From Acidobacteriaceae bacterium (GTDB lineage Bacteria > Acidobacteriota > Terriglobia > Terriglobales > Acidobacteriaceae): a stretch of DNA of 64,000 nt. Below the pieces are notes generated by a model. That model saw only the letters and a program-made list of their open reading frames with translations. It was not told the DNA's origin and did no database searches. A program made the position numbers and the translations under genes. Positions 1 through 8,520 of the stretch are shown here, piece after piece (position 1 is the stretch's first letter; every line of letters starts with the position of its first letter). The stretch lies in the NCBI GenBank assembly GCA_025352065.1, contig JANXUC010000002.1, positions 62,001 to 126,000 on the forward strand, in the 5' to 3' direction.

Positions 1-966
1 CAGCGCTAGAACCTTGCGTTTGCTGTCCAGTGGAGGCCAGCGCGGAACCTCCGGGTGCCTCCATCCAGTTGCCAGTAACACTGCGGACCAGATCCACCAT
101 CCCACCGACTGAAGTCCGAACGGAATTAGGGCAACAACCGTCAGCACAGTTGCAAGCCGGTGAGCTTGGGGAAAAACCGCGTAAATGATGTGGCCTCCGT
201 CGAGTTGGCCACCGGGCAAAAGATTCAACGACGTGACAACCATCCCCACCCAGGCGGCGAATGCGATTGGGTGCAGGGAAACCTTCTCCATTGGCAGCAG
301 ATGCAACGGCGCGTGGGTCAGCCGCGCGAGAATATGCTGCGCCGCGCTGAAGATGAATGGATGCCCAAATTCGATATCAGGAATAATCACCGAGGTCGGA
401 GGCGCATGTTTGGAGAGGGTCAGCCCCACGAAAAGCGCAGCCAAAGCCGGGACAAATCCAGCAATGGGTCCGGCAATTCCAATATCAAACAGTGCGGCCC
501 GCGAGCGGATTGCGCTTCGAATGCGAATAAATGCGCCCATGGTCCCGGCCAGACTCAGGAACGGGATGAAGTAAGGCAGCGTGGCCCAAACGCGATAACG
601 TCGACAGTAGAGATAGTGCCCCATTTCGTGGCAGAGCAGGATCACGAGCAGCGTGGCGGAAAATGGGATTCCAAAGGTAAGTCGGGAAGGATGACGCACA
701 ATCCACTCAATGGGGAAAAAGGCCAGAAACGCTTTGGGGTCCGCCGAATAGGGCGCAAGGTTATTCTGGAAACTGAACTGCATTCCCGCTCCCACAACCA
801 GCGTCGTAAATACCGTTGCCAGAAAAAGCAGCGCGTGCAGCCAATAGTGGTCGGACGGCGGATCGGCATCGACCAGAACTGCCTCCATCACCGGCTGCAT
901 TTGCGCAGCGTACTCGTAGGTGGAAGAAACAGCCGCTGAGGTTGGGTCGGAATTCGGATCGGGCAT
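1..966 (-). CDS. M50 (site-2 protease-like) membrane metalloprotease, 3' end outside window
   Basis: The reverse strand is open from about 1022 to the left edge with no stop, so the C-terminus lies outside the window. The reading frame contains the zinc motif HEMGHY (rc of about 614-631) inside a hydrophobic stretch, and a second M50 signature LNLLPGGQLDGGH further on. Several strongly hydrophobic segments surround both, as expected of an intramembrane or membrane-embedded zinc protease. Family knowledge: M50 enzymes cleave membrane-bound substrates, often anti-sigma factors. The substrate here is unknown. The ATG at 966 is chosen; GTG at 978 is in frame and possible. The N-terminal 60 residues are polar and cytosolic-looking. 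Confidence 0.85.
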   Translation of the reverse strand, partial: MPDPNSDPTSAAVSSTYEYAAQMQPVMEAVLVDADPPSDHYWLHALLFLATVFTTLVVGAGMQFSFQNNLAPYSADPKAFLAFFPIEWIVRHPSRLTFGIPFSATLLVILLCHEMGHYLYCRRYRVWATLPYFIPFLSLAGTMGAFIRIRSAIRSRAALFDIGIAGPIAGFVPALAALFVGLTLSKHAPPTSVIIPDIEFGHPFIFSAAQHILARLTHAPLHLLPMEKVSLHPIAFAAWVGMVVTSLNLLPGGQLDGGHIIYAVFPQAHRLATVLTVVALIPFGLQSVGWWIWSAVLLATGWRHPEVPRWPPLDSKRKVLAL

Positions 967-1104
967 CGGGCTGGACACTAGGCGCAGGTTGCGGGGATCC
1001 GGGCAGCCCGGTGCTCCTAACAACACTCTAGCGGAGAGTGGCCTGTGTGCGCTAGTCGGTGGTGCGCACGGCTGTCCGATCAACCAGGTTTCGCACGGCA
1101 AGTA

Positions 1105-1138
1105 ACAAAAATAGGCCCGGGGGGGAACCCGGGCCTAT
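1105..1138 (-). terminator. Rho-independent terminator
   Basis: A perfect 11-bp stem (ATAGGCCCGGG, 1111-1121, with its complement at 1128-1138) and a 6-nt loop are followed on the minus strand by TTTTGTTACT. It lies just past the stop of the minus-strand lipoprotein locus and fits as its terminator. Confidence 0.85.
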
Positions 1139-1153
1139 TAGCTCCTGACGTGC

Positions 1154-2251
1154 CTATTTCAATCCCACCCCATACAGGTAGTCGTAGGTGCTTCCCGGCT
1201 GCACAGGAAGAACTGTGCTGAAAGATGAAAACATTACGGACCGATCTTGGAATGTCACGAAGACGTCACGCTGTGAATTAGCAGTCGTAACGCGAAATGT
1301 GAACAGTCCAAAACAAGGGTTCGTGAGTTCGTTGGTTCCGACCAGATAAGCCGCATCGGCAACAGGGGTAAGCTGTGCTGCCACCAATGTCGCTCCCTGA
1401 GCATCCAGCACGGTGATCTGTCCGGTGGCATCGATCACCATGCTGGCGTTGCCCAAAGCGGACGTTCCGGTTTCGACATTCCCGATGCCGGTGTTGGCTC
1501 CCGTTTTTTCGAAATAGATCGCTTTGTACGTTCCCGCAAAGGTTGGGTTGAAGGCTTTTGAGGCGGCTTGGGGCAAGCCCAGGATGGCGCCCTGAGGTGT
1601 ATCCACCGCAAACATGCCATTTGCTGTTCCAAATACGTAATCGAAAGTGCCGCCGTTGTCAGCCAGCTCCAGGAACGTTCCGGAAGGGTCGTTGATGAAG
1701 AGGCTGCCATCAAAAGTTCCATTGCCGAACGCGTTGCCATTATTCACCGCGCCGTAGGGCCAGTATCCCTGGTGAGCGACACTGCCAGTTGCGTCCACAG
1801 CAATTGACCCAATTTCCAAACCACCAGCGGCCGTACGGAACTACATGTAGTTGTAGTTCTTGTTAGCCCACGTCGCCTTGCTGATGGGTCCGCTTTCAAT
1901 AGCGGTAATCAGCGCGAGCTGGTCGTGGTTTGGCCCGGTCTTAACAGCTTGGATCAATAGCGCGTAGCCAGGAACCTCATAAGCGGCAAGCAGGTTGGCT
2001 GTTGGATCGGCTAAAGTAAATGTCCCGTCCGGATTCACCGTGTAGGGAACCGTACCGGTGTCGCCATTGGAATGGTTGGTGTAAGCCAATGTGTGCGCCA
2101 CAGGGTCCAGCGTGATGTTGAGGAAGTCACCAACCGAAGCGCTGCCATTATAGGTTCGAGGTGCGTTGAGGTTGAAGGCAGTCGCGGACTTTGTTCCGCA
2201 ACCGGGCGTGGCGAGCAATAGCGAGACGGCAACAAGCAAACGAAGTTTCAT
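1154..2251 (-). pseudogene. Secreted lipoprotein gene interrupted by one in-frame amber codon
   Basis: One continuous frame runs from ATG 2251 to the stop at 1154-1156, except for a TAG at 1841-1843. Reading through gives about 365 aa with ...NKNYNYM-stop-FRTAAGGLEIGS..., and the second part lacks its own ATG or Shine-Dalgarno. The start is supported by AGGAG 7 nt upstream of ATG 2251. The N-terminus MKLRLLVAVSLLLATPGC has a lipobox (ATPGC), so the product would be an exported lipoprotein. The rest is Gly/Thr/Asn-rich with repeated beta-type segments. I do not recognise a catalytic family; similar surface lipoproteins of unknown role are common in Acidobacteria. The locus is either a recent nonsense mutant (CAG to TAG would restore Gln), a sequencing error, or two products of 136 and about 220 aa. 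Confidence 0.75.
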
Positions 2252-2374
2252 GAGCACACTCCTCCGAGGACATAATTCCCATCGGCCTGAGGTGTAGGAG
2301 GGTGAGTCGTATTGGAACACTGCCGTACATGGCCGATAGGACAAGGGCGACATGTACCTTGGAGCAAGCTTCTT

Positions 2375-3043
2375 CTAATGAGATAGAACAACTTTTAATC
2401 GCTGTTGTACGGTAGCGAGAACCTTCTGGTGGGTCTCTTCGGGAGTTCCCCGTGCGTCAATCACAGCGACCCGCTTCGGTTCGCGTTGGGCGATTGCGTG
2501 AAACGCCTCATACACGCGCGAAAAAAAATCGCGATCTTCCTGCTCAAAACGGTTCTCGTCCCGATGACCGGCAGCCGTGGTGACCAGATTGCGGTGTCGC
2601 GCACGGTTCAAACTGAAATTGAGGTCACAATCCAGCAGAATCGTCAGGTCAGGCTGCAGGTCCGCGCACAGCACCCGGTGCAGCACCAGCACGGGTTTGC
2701 TGCCTAGTTGCCGCCCGCCACCTTGGTACGCTTCCGTGGAATCGGTAAAGCGGTCGCACAAAACGTAATCTCCCGCTTCAAGCGCCGGCAGAATAACCTC
2801 ATCTAAGTGCTGCGTACGCGCCGCGAACATAAGCGCAAGTTCGGTGTTGGCCGCCAGTCTAGAGGTGGCAGAATCCAGAATGAGGTGTCGGATTGTCTCT
2901 CCAAACGGAGTGCCGCCGGGCTCACGAGTCAGATGGACGCGAATACGCTGCGCGCGCAGGCCAGCCGCCAGCTTCTCAATCTGCGTGGTTTTGCCGGAGC
3001 CATCCAGGCCTTCAAAGGTAATAAAACGTCCGCGAACTGTCAC
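2375..3043 (-). CDS. tmk: Thymidylate kinase
   Basis: dTMP kinase of 222 aa, phosphorylating dTMP to dTDP in the cytosol with ATP for DNA synthesis. The P-loop GLDGSGKTT lies at residues 12-20. The DRFTDSTEAYQGGGR segment carries the family DR(Y/F) signature for dTMP binding and the start of the substrate pocket, and a LID-like Arg-rich stretch follows (ARHRNL). The length is typical (about 205-225). The start is GTG at 3043 and no strong Shine-Dalgarno is visible. It stands alone, divergent from the 5'-nucleotidase gene at 3141 with about 100 bp between the starts; the two may share that promoter region. Confidence 0.95.
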   Translation of the reverse strand: MTVRGRFITFEGLDGSGKTTQIEKLAAGLRAQRIRVHLTREPGGTPFGETIRHLILDSATSRLAANTELALMFAARTQHLDEVILPALEAGDYVLCDRFTDSTEAYQGGGRQLGSKPVLVLHRVLCADLQPDLTILLDCDLNFSLNRARHRNLVTTAAGHRDENRFEQEDRDFFSRVYEAFHAIAQREPKRVAVIDARGTPEETHQKVLATVQQRLKVVLSH

Positions 3044-3140
3044 GCGGAAATCGTAACAGGCAAAGGGCCGCAGTAACAGAGATTCCGAATCTTGCAGGCG
3101 CCGAACAGGTTATGCTCATAGCTTAGTGGAGGGCCGCGAC

Positions 3141-4610
3141 ATGAAGATGATCCTATGTTTTAGAGGCTTGCTTGTTTGCTTGTTGGCGTCGACGGTAGCT
3201 CTCGCCGAGCGCGTACCAATCACCATCATTCAAATCAACGACATCTACGAAATCTCTCCCGTGGCCAGCGGGAGAGAGGGTGGCGTGGCGCGACTGGCAA
3301 CGCTGAAACGTCAACTCGCGCGTCAGAATCCGAAGCGCACATTCCTCATCCTGGCGGGCGACGCATTTAGCCCTTCGGCACTGGGCGCGGCGGAAATCGA
3401 TCACCAGAGAATCGACGGCGCCCATATGGTCGCTGCCCTGAATGCGGCGGGCTTGGACTACGCCACATTCGGTAACCATGAGTTTGATATTTCCGAAGAG
3501 CATTTCCACCAGCGCATTGACGAGTCTCGCGCTGTATGGTTTTCTGGCAATGTCCGCGACAAAGACGGCAAGCCCTTTGCCAAAGTCCCGGAATCCGTTG
3601 TGTTCGCCGTGCGTGGACCCAAGGGCGCCCAGGTTCGCATCGGATTGATTGGCGCGACTTTGCCGGTAAACTCCAAGCCCTGGGTGACCTATTTGGATAC
3701 CGTCACAACGATCCAGCAGCAAGCCAAAGAACTGCGTCCTAAGGTGGATGTACTCATCGCAGTTACGCACCAAACGTTAGAGGACGATCAGCGCGTGGCC
3801 ACAACTGTTCCTGGATTGGACCTTATCTTGGGCGGCCACGAGCACGAGAATTGGGAACTACGCCGCGGTCAGCAAGGCACACCAATTTTCAAAGCCGACG
3901 ACAATGCCCGTTCCGTATATGTACACAATTTGCTTTACAACACTCACACGCACAAGCTGCAACTTACGTCGGTGTTGCGAACGATTACGGACAAGATGCA
4001 CGAGGATGCGGCGACTGCAAAAGTTGTGAGAGCTTGGACAGAGAAGGGATACGTAGCCTTTCGCGCCAACGGGTTCAATCCTGAAGAAGTTGTCACCACC
4101 GCTTCTGAGTTGCTCGACGGGAAAGACAGCAGCGTGCGTAAAGACAGCAACCACCTAACGGAAATCGTCGGGAACGCGATTCTGCACGAGTGGCCGCAAG
4201 CCGACGCCGCCATCTACAACTCAGGCTCCATCCGCATTGATGACGAGATTCCGGCGGGGTCGCGCATTACGCAGTATGACGTGCTCAGGATTCTCCCCTT
4301 TGGCGGAAAAGTGAATGGAGTCGAACTTAAAGGTAGTCTGCTGGAGAGCGTTCTGAATATAGGTCAAAAAAACTTGGGATCTGGCGGATTTCTGCACAGA
4401 GCGAACATCGAGCCCGACGGTACCCACTGGAAAGTGGCAGGGAAACCGCTGGATCCCAAGAGAATTTACAAAATCGCTTTGGATGAATTTCTGCTGACCG
4501 GCAAAGAGAAAGACCTACAGGCCGTCATGATCGGAGCCCCGGGTGTAGGGCCTGTGGTGGAATTGCGTGATATACGGCTAGCTTTGATTGACGAGTTGAA
4601 ACGGCGCTAG
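3141..4610 (+). CDS. Exported 5'-nucleotidase / UshA-like metallophosphoesterase
   Basis: The 489-aa protein has a signal peptide (MKMILCFRGLLVCLLASTVALA) and then a calcineurin-like metallophosphatase domain. Visible metal-site motifs are QINDIYE, GDAFSPS, GNHEFD and GGHEHEN. The C-terminal half (about residue 300 on) is the 5'-nucleotidase substrate domain, with YNSGSIRIDDEIPAG. UshA-family enzymes hydrolyse nucleotides or UDP-sugars in the periplasm to nucleoside and phosphate; the exact substrate cannot be told. ATG 3141 is preferred over an upstream GTG (3126) because GGAGGG ends 7 nt before it and the signal peptide begins there. Confidence 0.9.
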   Translation: MKMILCFRGLLVCLLASTVALAERVPITIIQINDIYEISPVASGREGGVARLATLKRQLARQNPKRTFLILAGDAFSPSALGAAEIDHQRIDGAHMVAALNAAGLDYATFGNHEFDISEEHFHQRIDESRAVWFSGNVRDKDGKPFAKVPESVVFAVRGPKGAQVRIGLIGATLPVNSKPWVTYLDTVTTIQQQAKELRPKVDVLIAVTHQTLEDDQRVATTVPGLDLILGGHEHENWELRRGQQGTPIFKADDNARSVYVHNLLYNTHTHKLQLTSVLRTITDKMHEDAATAKVVRAWTEKGYVAFRANGFNPEEVVTTASELLDGKDSSVRKDSNHLTEIVGNAILHEWPQADAAIYNSGSIRIDDEIPAGSRITQYDVLRILPFGGKVNGVELKGSLLESVLNIGQKNLGSGGFLHRANIEPDGTHWKVAGKPLDPKRIYKIALDEFLLTGKEKDLQAVMIGAPGVGPVVELRDIRLALIDELKRR

Positions 4611-4720
4611 GTCCTCATCGTATAGTGAGTGAGAATCTCCGATTCGCGCGTGTTTGTTGCCGACTGATATATTCATAGGTTGTTTGAATACCTGTTCCCC
4701 GATTGAGGAGCTTCACAACG

Positions 4721-6592
4721 ATGAGATGGGTCCGGTTGAGTTCAATCTTCTTTTGCGCGGCAGTTTCGGTCGCTGCGTTAGGCCAAGTAAGAGTTGCCCC
4801 AACAGTTACGGTTACGCTGGATGCGACGGAATCACCACGCAAGATTCTCCACGCTAAGCTAACGATTCCCGCGAAACCCGGTTCCCTCACGCTCTACTAT
4901 CCGAAGTGGATTCCAGGCGAGCACGAGCCTTCCGGCCCCATCGTCAACCTGACGGGGCTGCACTTTAAGGCCAATGGCAACGAACTCACCTGGCGCCGCG
5001 ACTTACTCGATGCCTGGACGTTTCACGTGGACGTTCCCCCAGGCGCAACCAGCGTCGATGCCTCCCTCGACTATCTTTATCCTGCGGTGTTCGAGGGTAG
5101 ATACAGTTCCGGCTCCTCGGCTACCGAGAAGATGGCCGTCATCAGCTGGAATCAGGTGCTGCTCTATCCGGCGGGATGGACATCGGACGAGCTGAAATAC
5201 GAAACTTCGGTTCGGTTGCCGGCAGGATGGAAGTTTGCCTCGCCGTTACTCGTCGCTTCGCAATCAGGTGCGGACGTTCGCTTTGCGCAAGTGTCCCTCA
5301 CCACACTGGTGGACTCCCCCATTCTGACGGGCCAGTACATGCGTATGGAGCCGACTGGCGAGAACCCGCCGCACGAGCTTGATCTCGCCGCCGATAGCGC
5401 CGCTGCGCTTGACGGACCAGCGGACTTCTTTGAGCATCAGCGGAACCTGGTGGCGCAAGCGCAAAAGCTTTTTGGCACGCATCACTACGCCTCGTATCAC
5501 TTTCTGTATAGCCTCAGCGACCATGTGGCGCATTTTGGTTTAGAGCATCACCAGTCGGACGATAGCCGCGTGGATGAGCATGGAATCGTCGACGAAACCA
5601 AGCGCAGGTTGTTCGCAGGGTTGCTGCCGCACGAATTCGTCCATTCTTGGAATGGAAAGTATCGCCGGCCTGCGGATCTGGCGACGCCGGACTATCAAAA
5701 GGCGATGCAAACGGACTTGCTTTGGGTCTACGAAGGCTTGACGTCGTATCTGGGAGATCTGCTCAGCGCCCGCAGCGCGATTCGCACGCCGGAAGATGCT
5801 CGCGATAATTTGGCGGGAATCGCTGCCGAACTGCAATACCGCCCGGGCCGCAGTTGGCGCAATCTGCAAGACACAGCAGATGCTGTGCCTTCGCTGCAAG
5901 AAGCGTCTCGCGCCTGGCAGTCGTGGCGTCGTGGCGTCGATTACTACGATGAAGACGTTTTGAACTGGCTCTGGGTCGACGTGCTGCTCCGTCAACAGAC
6001 CGGCGGCAAGAAGACCATGGATGATTTCTGCCGCGCATTTCATGGCGGCGGCAGCGGCGCGCCCGAAGTCAAGACCTATAACTTCGAGGACATCGTGAGC
6101 ACGCTGAACAGCCTGGCACCCTACGACTGGCGCAAGTTTTGGGTTGAGCGCCTCACGAACCACGGTCCCGGCGCTCCACTTGGCGGCGTCGAGGGAAGCG
6201 GCTGGAAGCTCGTTTTCAGTGATACTCCTTCAGGCCTCACGAAGGCCGAGGAGGACGACCGGGAAGGAATAGATTCCCGCTTCTCGCTCGGACTCGACCT
6301 CCGCGCGGATGGTGGGATCGTAGATACGATTGAAGGGCTTCCTGCGGCGAAGGCTGGCATCGGCCCTGGCATGAAGGTGTTGGCAGTCGATGGGCACAAA
6401 TTTTCGAAGAACGCCTGGCGGGAGGCGCTGAAAGCAGCTAAGACCAGCTCCGTACCCATGGAAGTCCTGGTAGAAAACACGGACTACATCCGGACCTTCA
6501 AAATCGACTACCACGACGGCGAAAAGTTCCCGCACCTGGAACGCGACGCTTCGAAGCCGGACCTTCTAAGCGAGATTTACACAGCAAAATAG
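4721..6592 (+). CDS. M61 family glycyl aminopeptidase-like peptidase with PDZ domain, exported
   Basis: The 623-aa protein has an N-terminal signal peptide (MRWVRLSSIFFCAAVSVAALG), then the M61 N-terminal beta domain (YPKWIPGEHEPSGP is family-typical). The gluzincin core has the zinc motif HEFVHSWNGKYRRP and the downstream glutamate helix LLWVYEGLTSYLGDLL. A C-terminal PDZ domain (GIVDTIEGLPAAKAGIGPGMKVLAVDG) follows. M61 enzymes release N-terminal residues, with a preference for Gly/Ala. It probably acts in the periplasm. The start is supported by GAGGAG about 12 nt upstream. It is followed by a clear terminator, so it is probably monocistronic. Confidence 0.9.
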   Translation: MRWVRLSSIFFCAAVSVAALGQVRVAPTVTVTLDATESPRKILHAKLTIPAKPGSLTLYYPKWIPGEHEPSGPIVNLTGLHFKANGNELTWRRDLLDAWTFHVDVPPGATSVDASLDYLYPAVFEGRYSSGSSATEKMAVISWNQVLLYPAGWTSDELKYETSVRLPAGWKFASPLLVASQSGADVRFAQVSLTTLVDSPILTGQYMRMEPTGENPPHELDLAADSAAALDGPADFFEHQRNLVAQAQKLFGTHHYASYHFLYSLSDHVAHFGLEHHQSDDSRVDEHGIVDETKRRLFAGLLPHEFVHSWNGKYRRPADLATPDYQKAMQTDLLWVYEGLTSYLGDLLSARSAIRTPEDARDNLAGIAAELQYRPGRSWRNLQDTADAVPSLQEASRAWQSWRRGVDYYDEDVLNWLWVDVLLRQQTGGKKTMDDFCRAFHGGGSGAPEVKTYNFEDIVSTLNSLAPYDWRKFWVERLTNHGPGAPLGGVEGSGWKLVFSDTPSGLTKAEEDDREGIDSRFSLGLDLRADGGIVDTIEGLPAAKAGIGPGMKVLAVDGHKFSKNAWREALKAAKTSSVPMEVLVENTDYIRTFKIDYHDGEKFPHLERDASKPDLLSEIYTAK

Positions 6593-6611
6593 CCGAGCTT
6601 CAATCCAACAC

Positions 6612-6652
6612 AGACTGGGCGCGGAAATCGAATCCCGCGCCCAGTCTCTTTT
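6612..6652 (+). terminator. Rho-independent terminator after the M61 peptidase gene
   Basis: A 13-bp perfect stem (AGACTGGGCGCGG at 6612-6624 and its complement at 6635-6647) with a 10-nt loop is followed by CTTTT on the plus strand. It begins 20 bp after the stop codon. Confidence 0.85.
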
Positions 6653-6675
6653 ACCAATTCCACGCTCTAAAGGGT

Positions 6676-6713
6676 CTGTCATTCCGAACGGCTTCAGCCC
6701 TGAGGAATCTGCT
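6676..6713 (+). repeat. Dispersed repeat A, copy 1
   Basis: The copy reads CTGTCATTCCGAACGG...GAGGAATCTGCT. It belongs to a family with further copies at 10000, 13413, 21557, 24265, 30812, 46262, 47665, 49553 (reverse), 52855 and 52910 (reverse, interrupted). Confidence 0.8.
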
Positions 6714-6727
6714 TTCCTCTAAGCGGG

Positions 6728-8356
6728 CTACGCACTCACCGATTGATATTCCGCGTAAGCGCCTTGGAAATCCGTGATCTTGTGATCATTCTCAAAATGC
6801 CAAATCCGAGTAGCCACTTCGTCGATCAAATCATGATCGTGCGTCACAATCAGCACAGTTCCCTGATAGCGCTGCAAAGAGATGTTCAACGCGTTAATGG
6901 CTTCGAGGTCCAAGTGGTTCGTGGGTTCGTCAAGAATCAGCACATTCGGCTTCTGTAGCATGAGCTTGCAGAAAAGCAGCCGCGCAGCCTCGCCGCCGGA
7001 AAGTGCTTCTGTCTTCTTGTTGCCTTCGTCTTTCTGGAATAGCATCTGCCCCAGCAAGCCGCGAATTTCTTCGTTCGATGCTCCCGGCTCCCACTGATGC
7101 AGCCATTCGAACACCGTGCTGCCTTTCTGGATGAGCTGCTTGTGATCCTGCGCGAAGTAGCCAACTGAAGCTTCGTGCCCCCAGTTCACTTTGCCGGCAG
7201 TAATAAATTCTCCTCCGTAGCCGCTGGTCTGCCGCAGTTCCGCTTCCGAAATTGTCGGAGAATTTGCCAGCAGCGCGTTGATCAAAGTCGTCTTGCCGGA
7301 GCCGTTGCGCCCCATCAGTGCAATCTTGTCGCCGCGCAACACGCTCGAAGTGAATCCCGTTAGAACCTTCTTTTCTCCGTAGGATTTCTCCACTGCGGTG
7401 AATTCCAGTAAGTGTTTGCCCGATGGCCGCTTCTGTTCGAACTTGATATAAGGCCGCTGAATATTCGACCGAGCAAGATCGGTGACTTGCAAACGTTCGA
7501 CTTCTTTTCGGCGAGATTGCACTTGGCTTGAACGTGTTCCAGCGGAGAACCGCGCAATGAATTCGTTCAACTGTGAAATCTTTTTCTCACGCTGTGCATT
7601 CTGCGATTCAATCTGCGATCGAATTTGCGTCTTCGCGACCACCATGTCATCGTAAGTTCCGGTATACGTAATGATGGTTTCGTAATCGATGTCTGCAATG
7701 TGGGTGCAAACGCTGTTCAAAAAGTGCCGATCGTGCGAAATCACAATCAGCACGCCATCGTATTCGTTCAGAAATCCCTGCAACCAATGAATGGAGTCCA
7801 AATCCAAGTGGTTTGTAGGTTCGTCGAGCAGCAGCGCTTGCGGATGGCCAAAAAGCGCCTGCGCCAACAGCACGCGAACTTTCTGCCCGCCTTGCAATTC
7901 GCCCATCTTCAGTTCGTGCAATTCATCGGCAATGTCGAGGCCCTGCAACAGAATTGCCGCATCGGCCTCGGCCGAGTATCCATCTTCTTCGCCAACCACG
8001 CCTTCAAGTTCGCCCACCCGCATGCCGTCTTCGTCCGACATTTCAGGTTTGGAATAAATAATCTCGCGTTCTTCCAACGCCGCCCACAACCGCCTGTTGC
8101 CCATGATCACGGTATCAACGACGCGAAACGTATCAAACGCAAACTGGTCCTGACTCAAAACGCCGAATTTGCGCGGACGAACCACCGTCCCTTTTTGCGG
8201 GTCAAGCTCACCGGTCAAGAGCTTCATGAAAGTAGATTTACCGGCGCCGTTCGGCCCCGTTAATCCATAGCGTTTCCCCGGCGTAAAGGCCGTGGACACG
8301 TCTTCGAACAAAACTTTAGCGCCGTAGCGCATGGAAACATTGCTAACAGAAATCAT
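6728..8356 (-). CDS. ybiT: ABC-F family ATPase, YbiT-type
   Basis: A soluble ABC-F protein of 542 aa with two ATP-binding cassettes and no membrane segment. Cassette 1 has GPNGAGKST and LLLDEPTNHLDLDSIHWL; cassette 2 has GRNGSGKTT, LSGGEAARLLF and LILDEPTNHLDL. An inter-domain linker of about 80 residues lies between them. Phrases such as QDQFAFDTF, DTVIMGNRRLW and RHFLNSVCTHIADIDY match E. coli YbiT closely. ABC-F proteins bind the ribosomal E site and modulate translation; the specific client of YbiT is not settled. The start is ATG 8356. It is divergent from the RNB nuclease gene at 8521. Confidence 0.9.
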   Translation of the reverse strand: MISVSNVSMRYGAKVLFEDVSTAFTPGKRYGLTGPNGAGKSTFMKLLTGELDPQKGTVVRPRKFGVLSQDQFAFDTFRVVDTVIMGNRRLWAALEEREIIYSKPEMSDEDGMRVGELEGVVGEEDGYSAEADAAILLQGLDIADELHELKMGELQGGQKVRVLLAQALFGHPQALLLDEPTNHLDLDSIHWLQGFLNEYDGVLIVISHDRHFLNSVCTHIADIDYETIITYTGTYDDMVVAKTQIRSQIESQNAQREKKISQLNEFIARFSAGTRSSQVQSRRKEVERLQVTDLARSNIQRPYIKFEQKRPSGKHLLEFTAVEKSYGEKKVLTGFTSSVLRGDKIALMGRNGSGKTTLINALLANSPTISEAELRQTSGYGGEFITAGKVNWGHEASVGYFAQDHKQLIQKGSTVFEWLHQWEPGASNEEIRGLLGQMLFQKDEGNKKTEALSGGEAARLLFCKLMLQKPNVLILDEPTNHLDLEAINALNISLQRYQGTVLIVTHDHDLIDEVATRIWHFENDHKITDFQGAYAEYQSVSA

Positions 8357-8520
8357 GATTTCTCAGGGTGTCGCAGGGAAAAATGCCGATTGCGAGGGCG
8401 TCACGTTTACTCTCTTAGAATACCACGAAACACCGCGATTTTCCCCGTAAATTTGCGCAAGGAACCCCCCAAGCGTGATAGCCTTTTGTTCCTAAACCGT
8501 CCTCTAGACTTCGGGAGCCT

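Noticed and set aside
160-939. Long plus-strand open frame of 259 codons
   Set aside because: It is Arg/Gln/His-rich without family features and is the antisense of the M50 protease, whose HEMGHY and LDGGH motifs are read on the minus strand.
1841-1843. Amber codon as programmed read-through or pyrrolysine
   Set aside because: Many genes in the window end normally with TAG, and no stimulatory structure or Pyl machinery is visible; a nonsense mutation is simpler.
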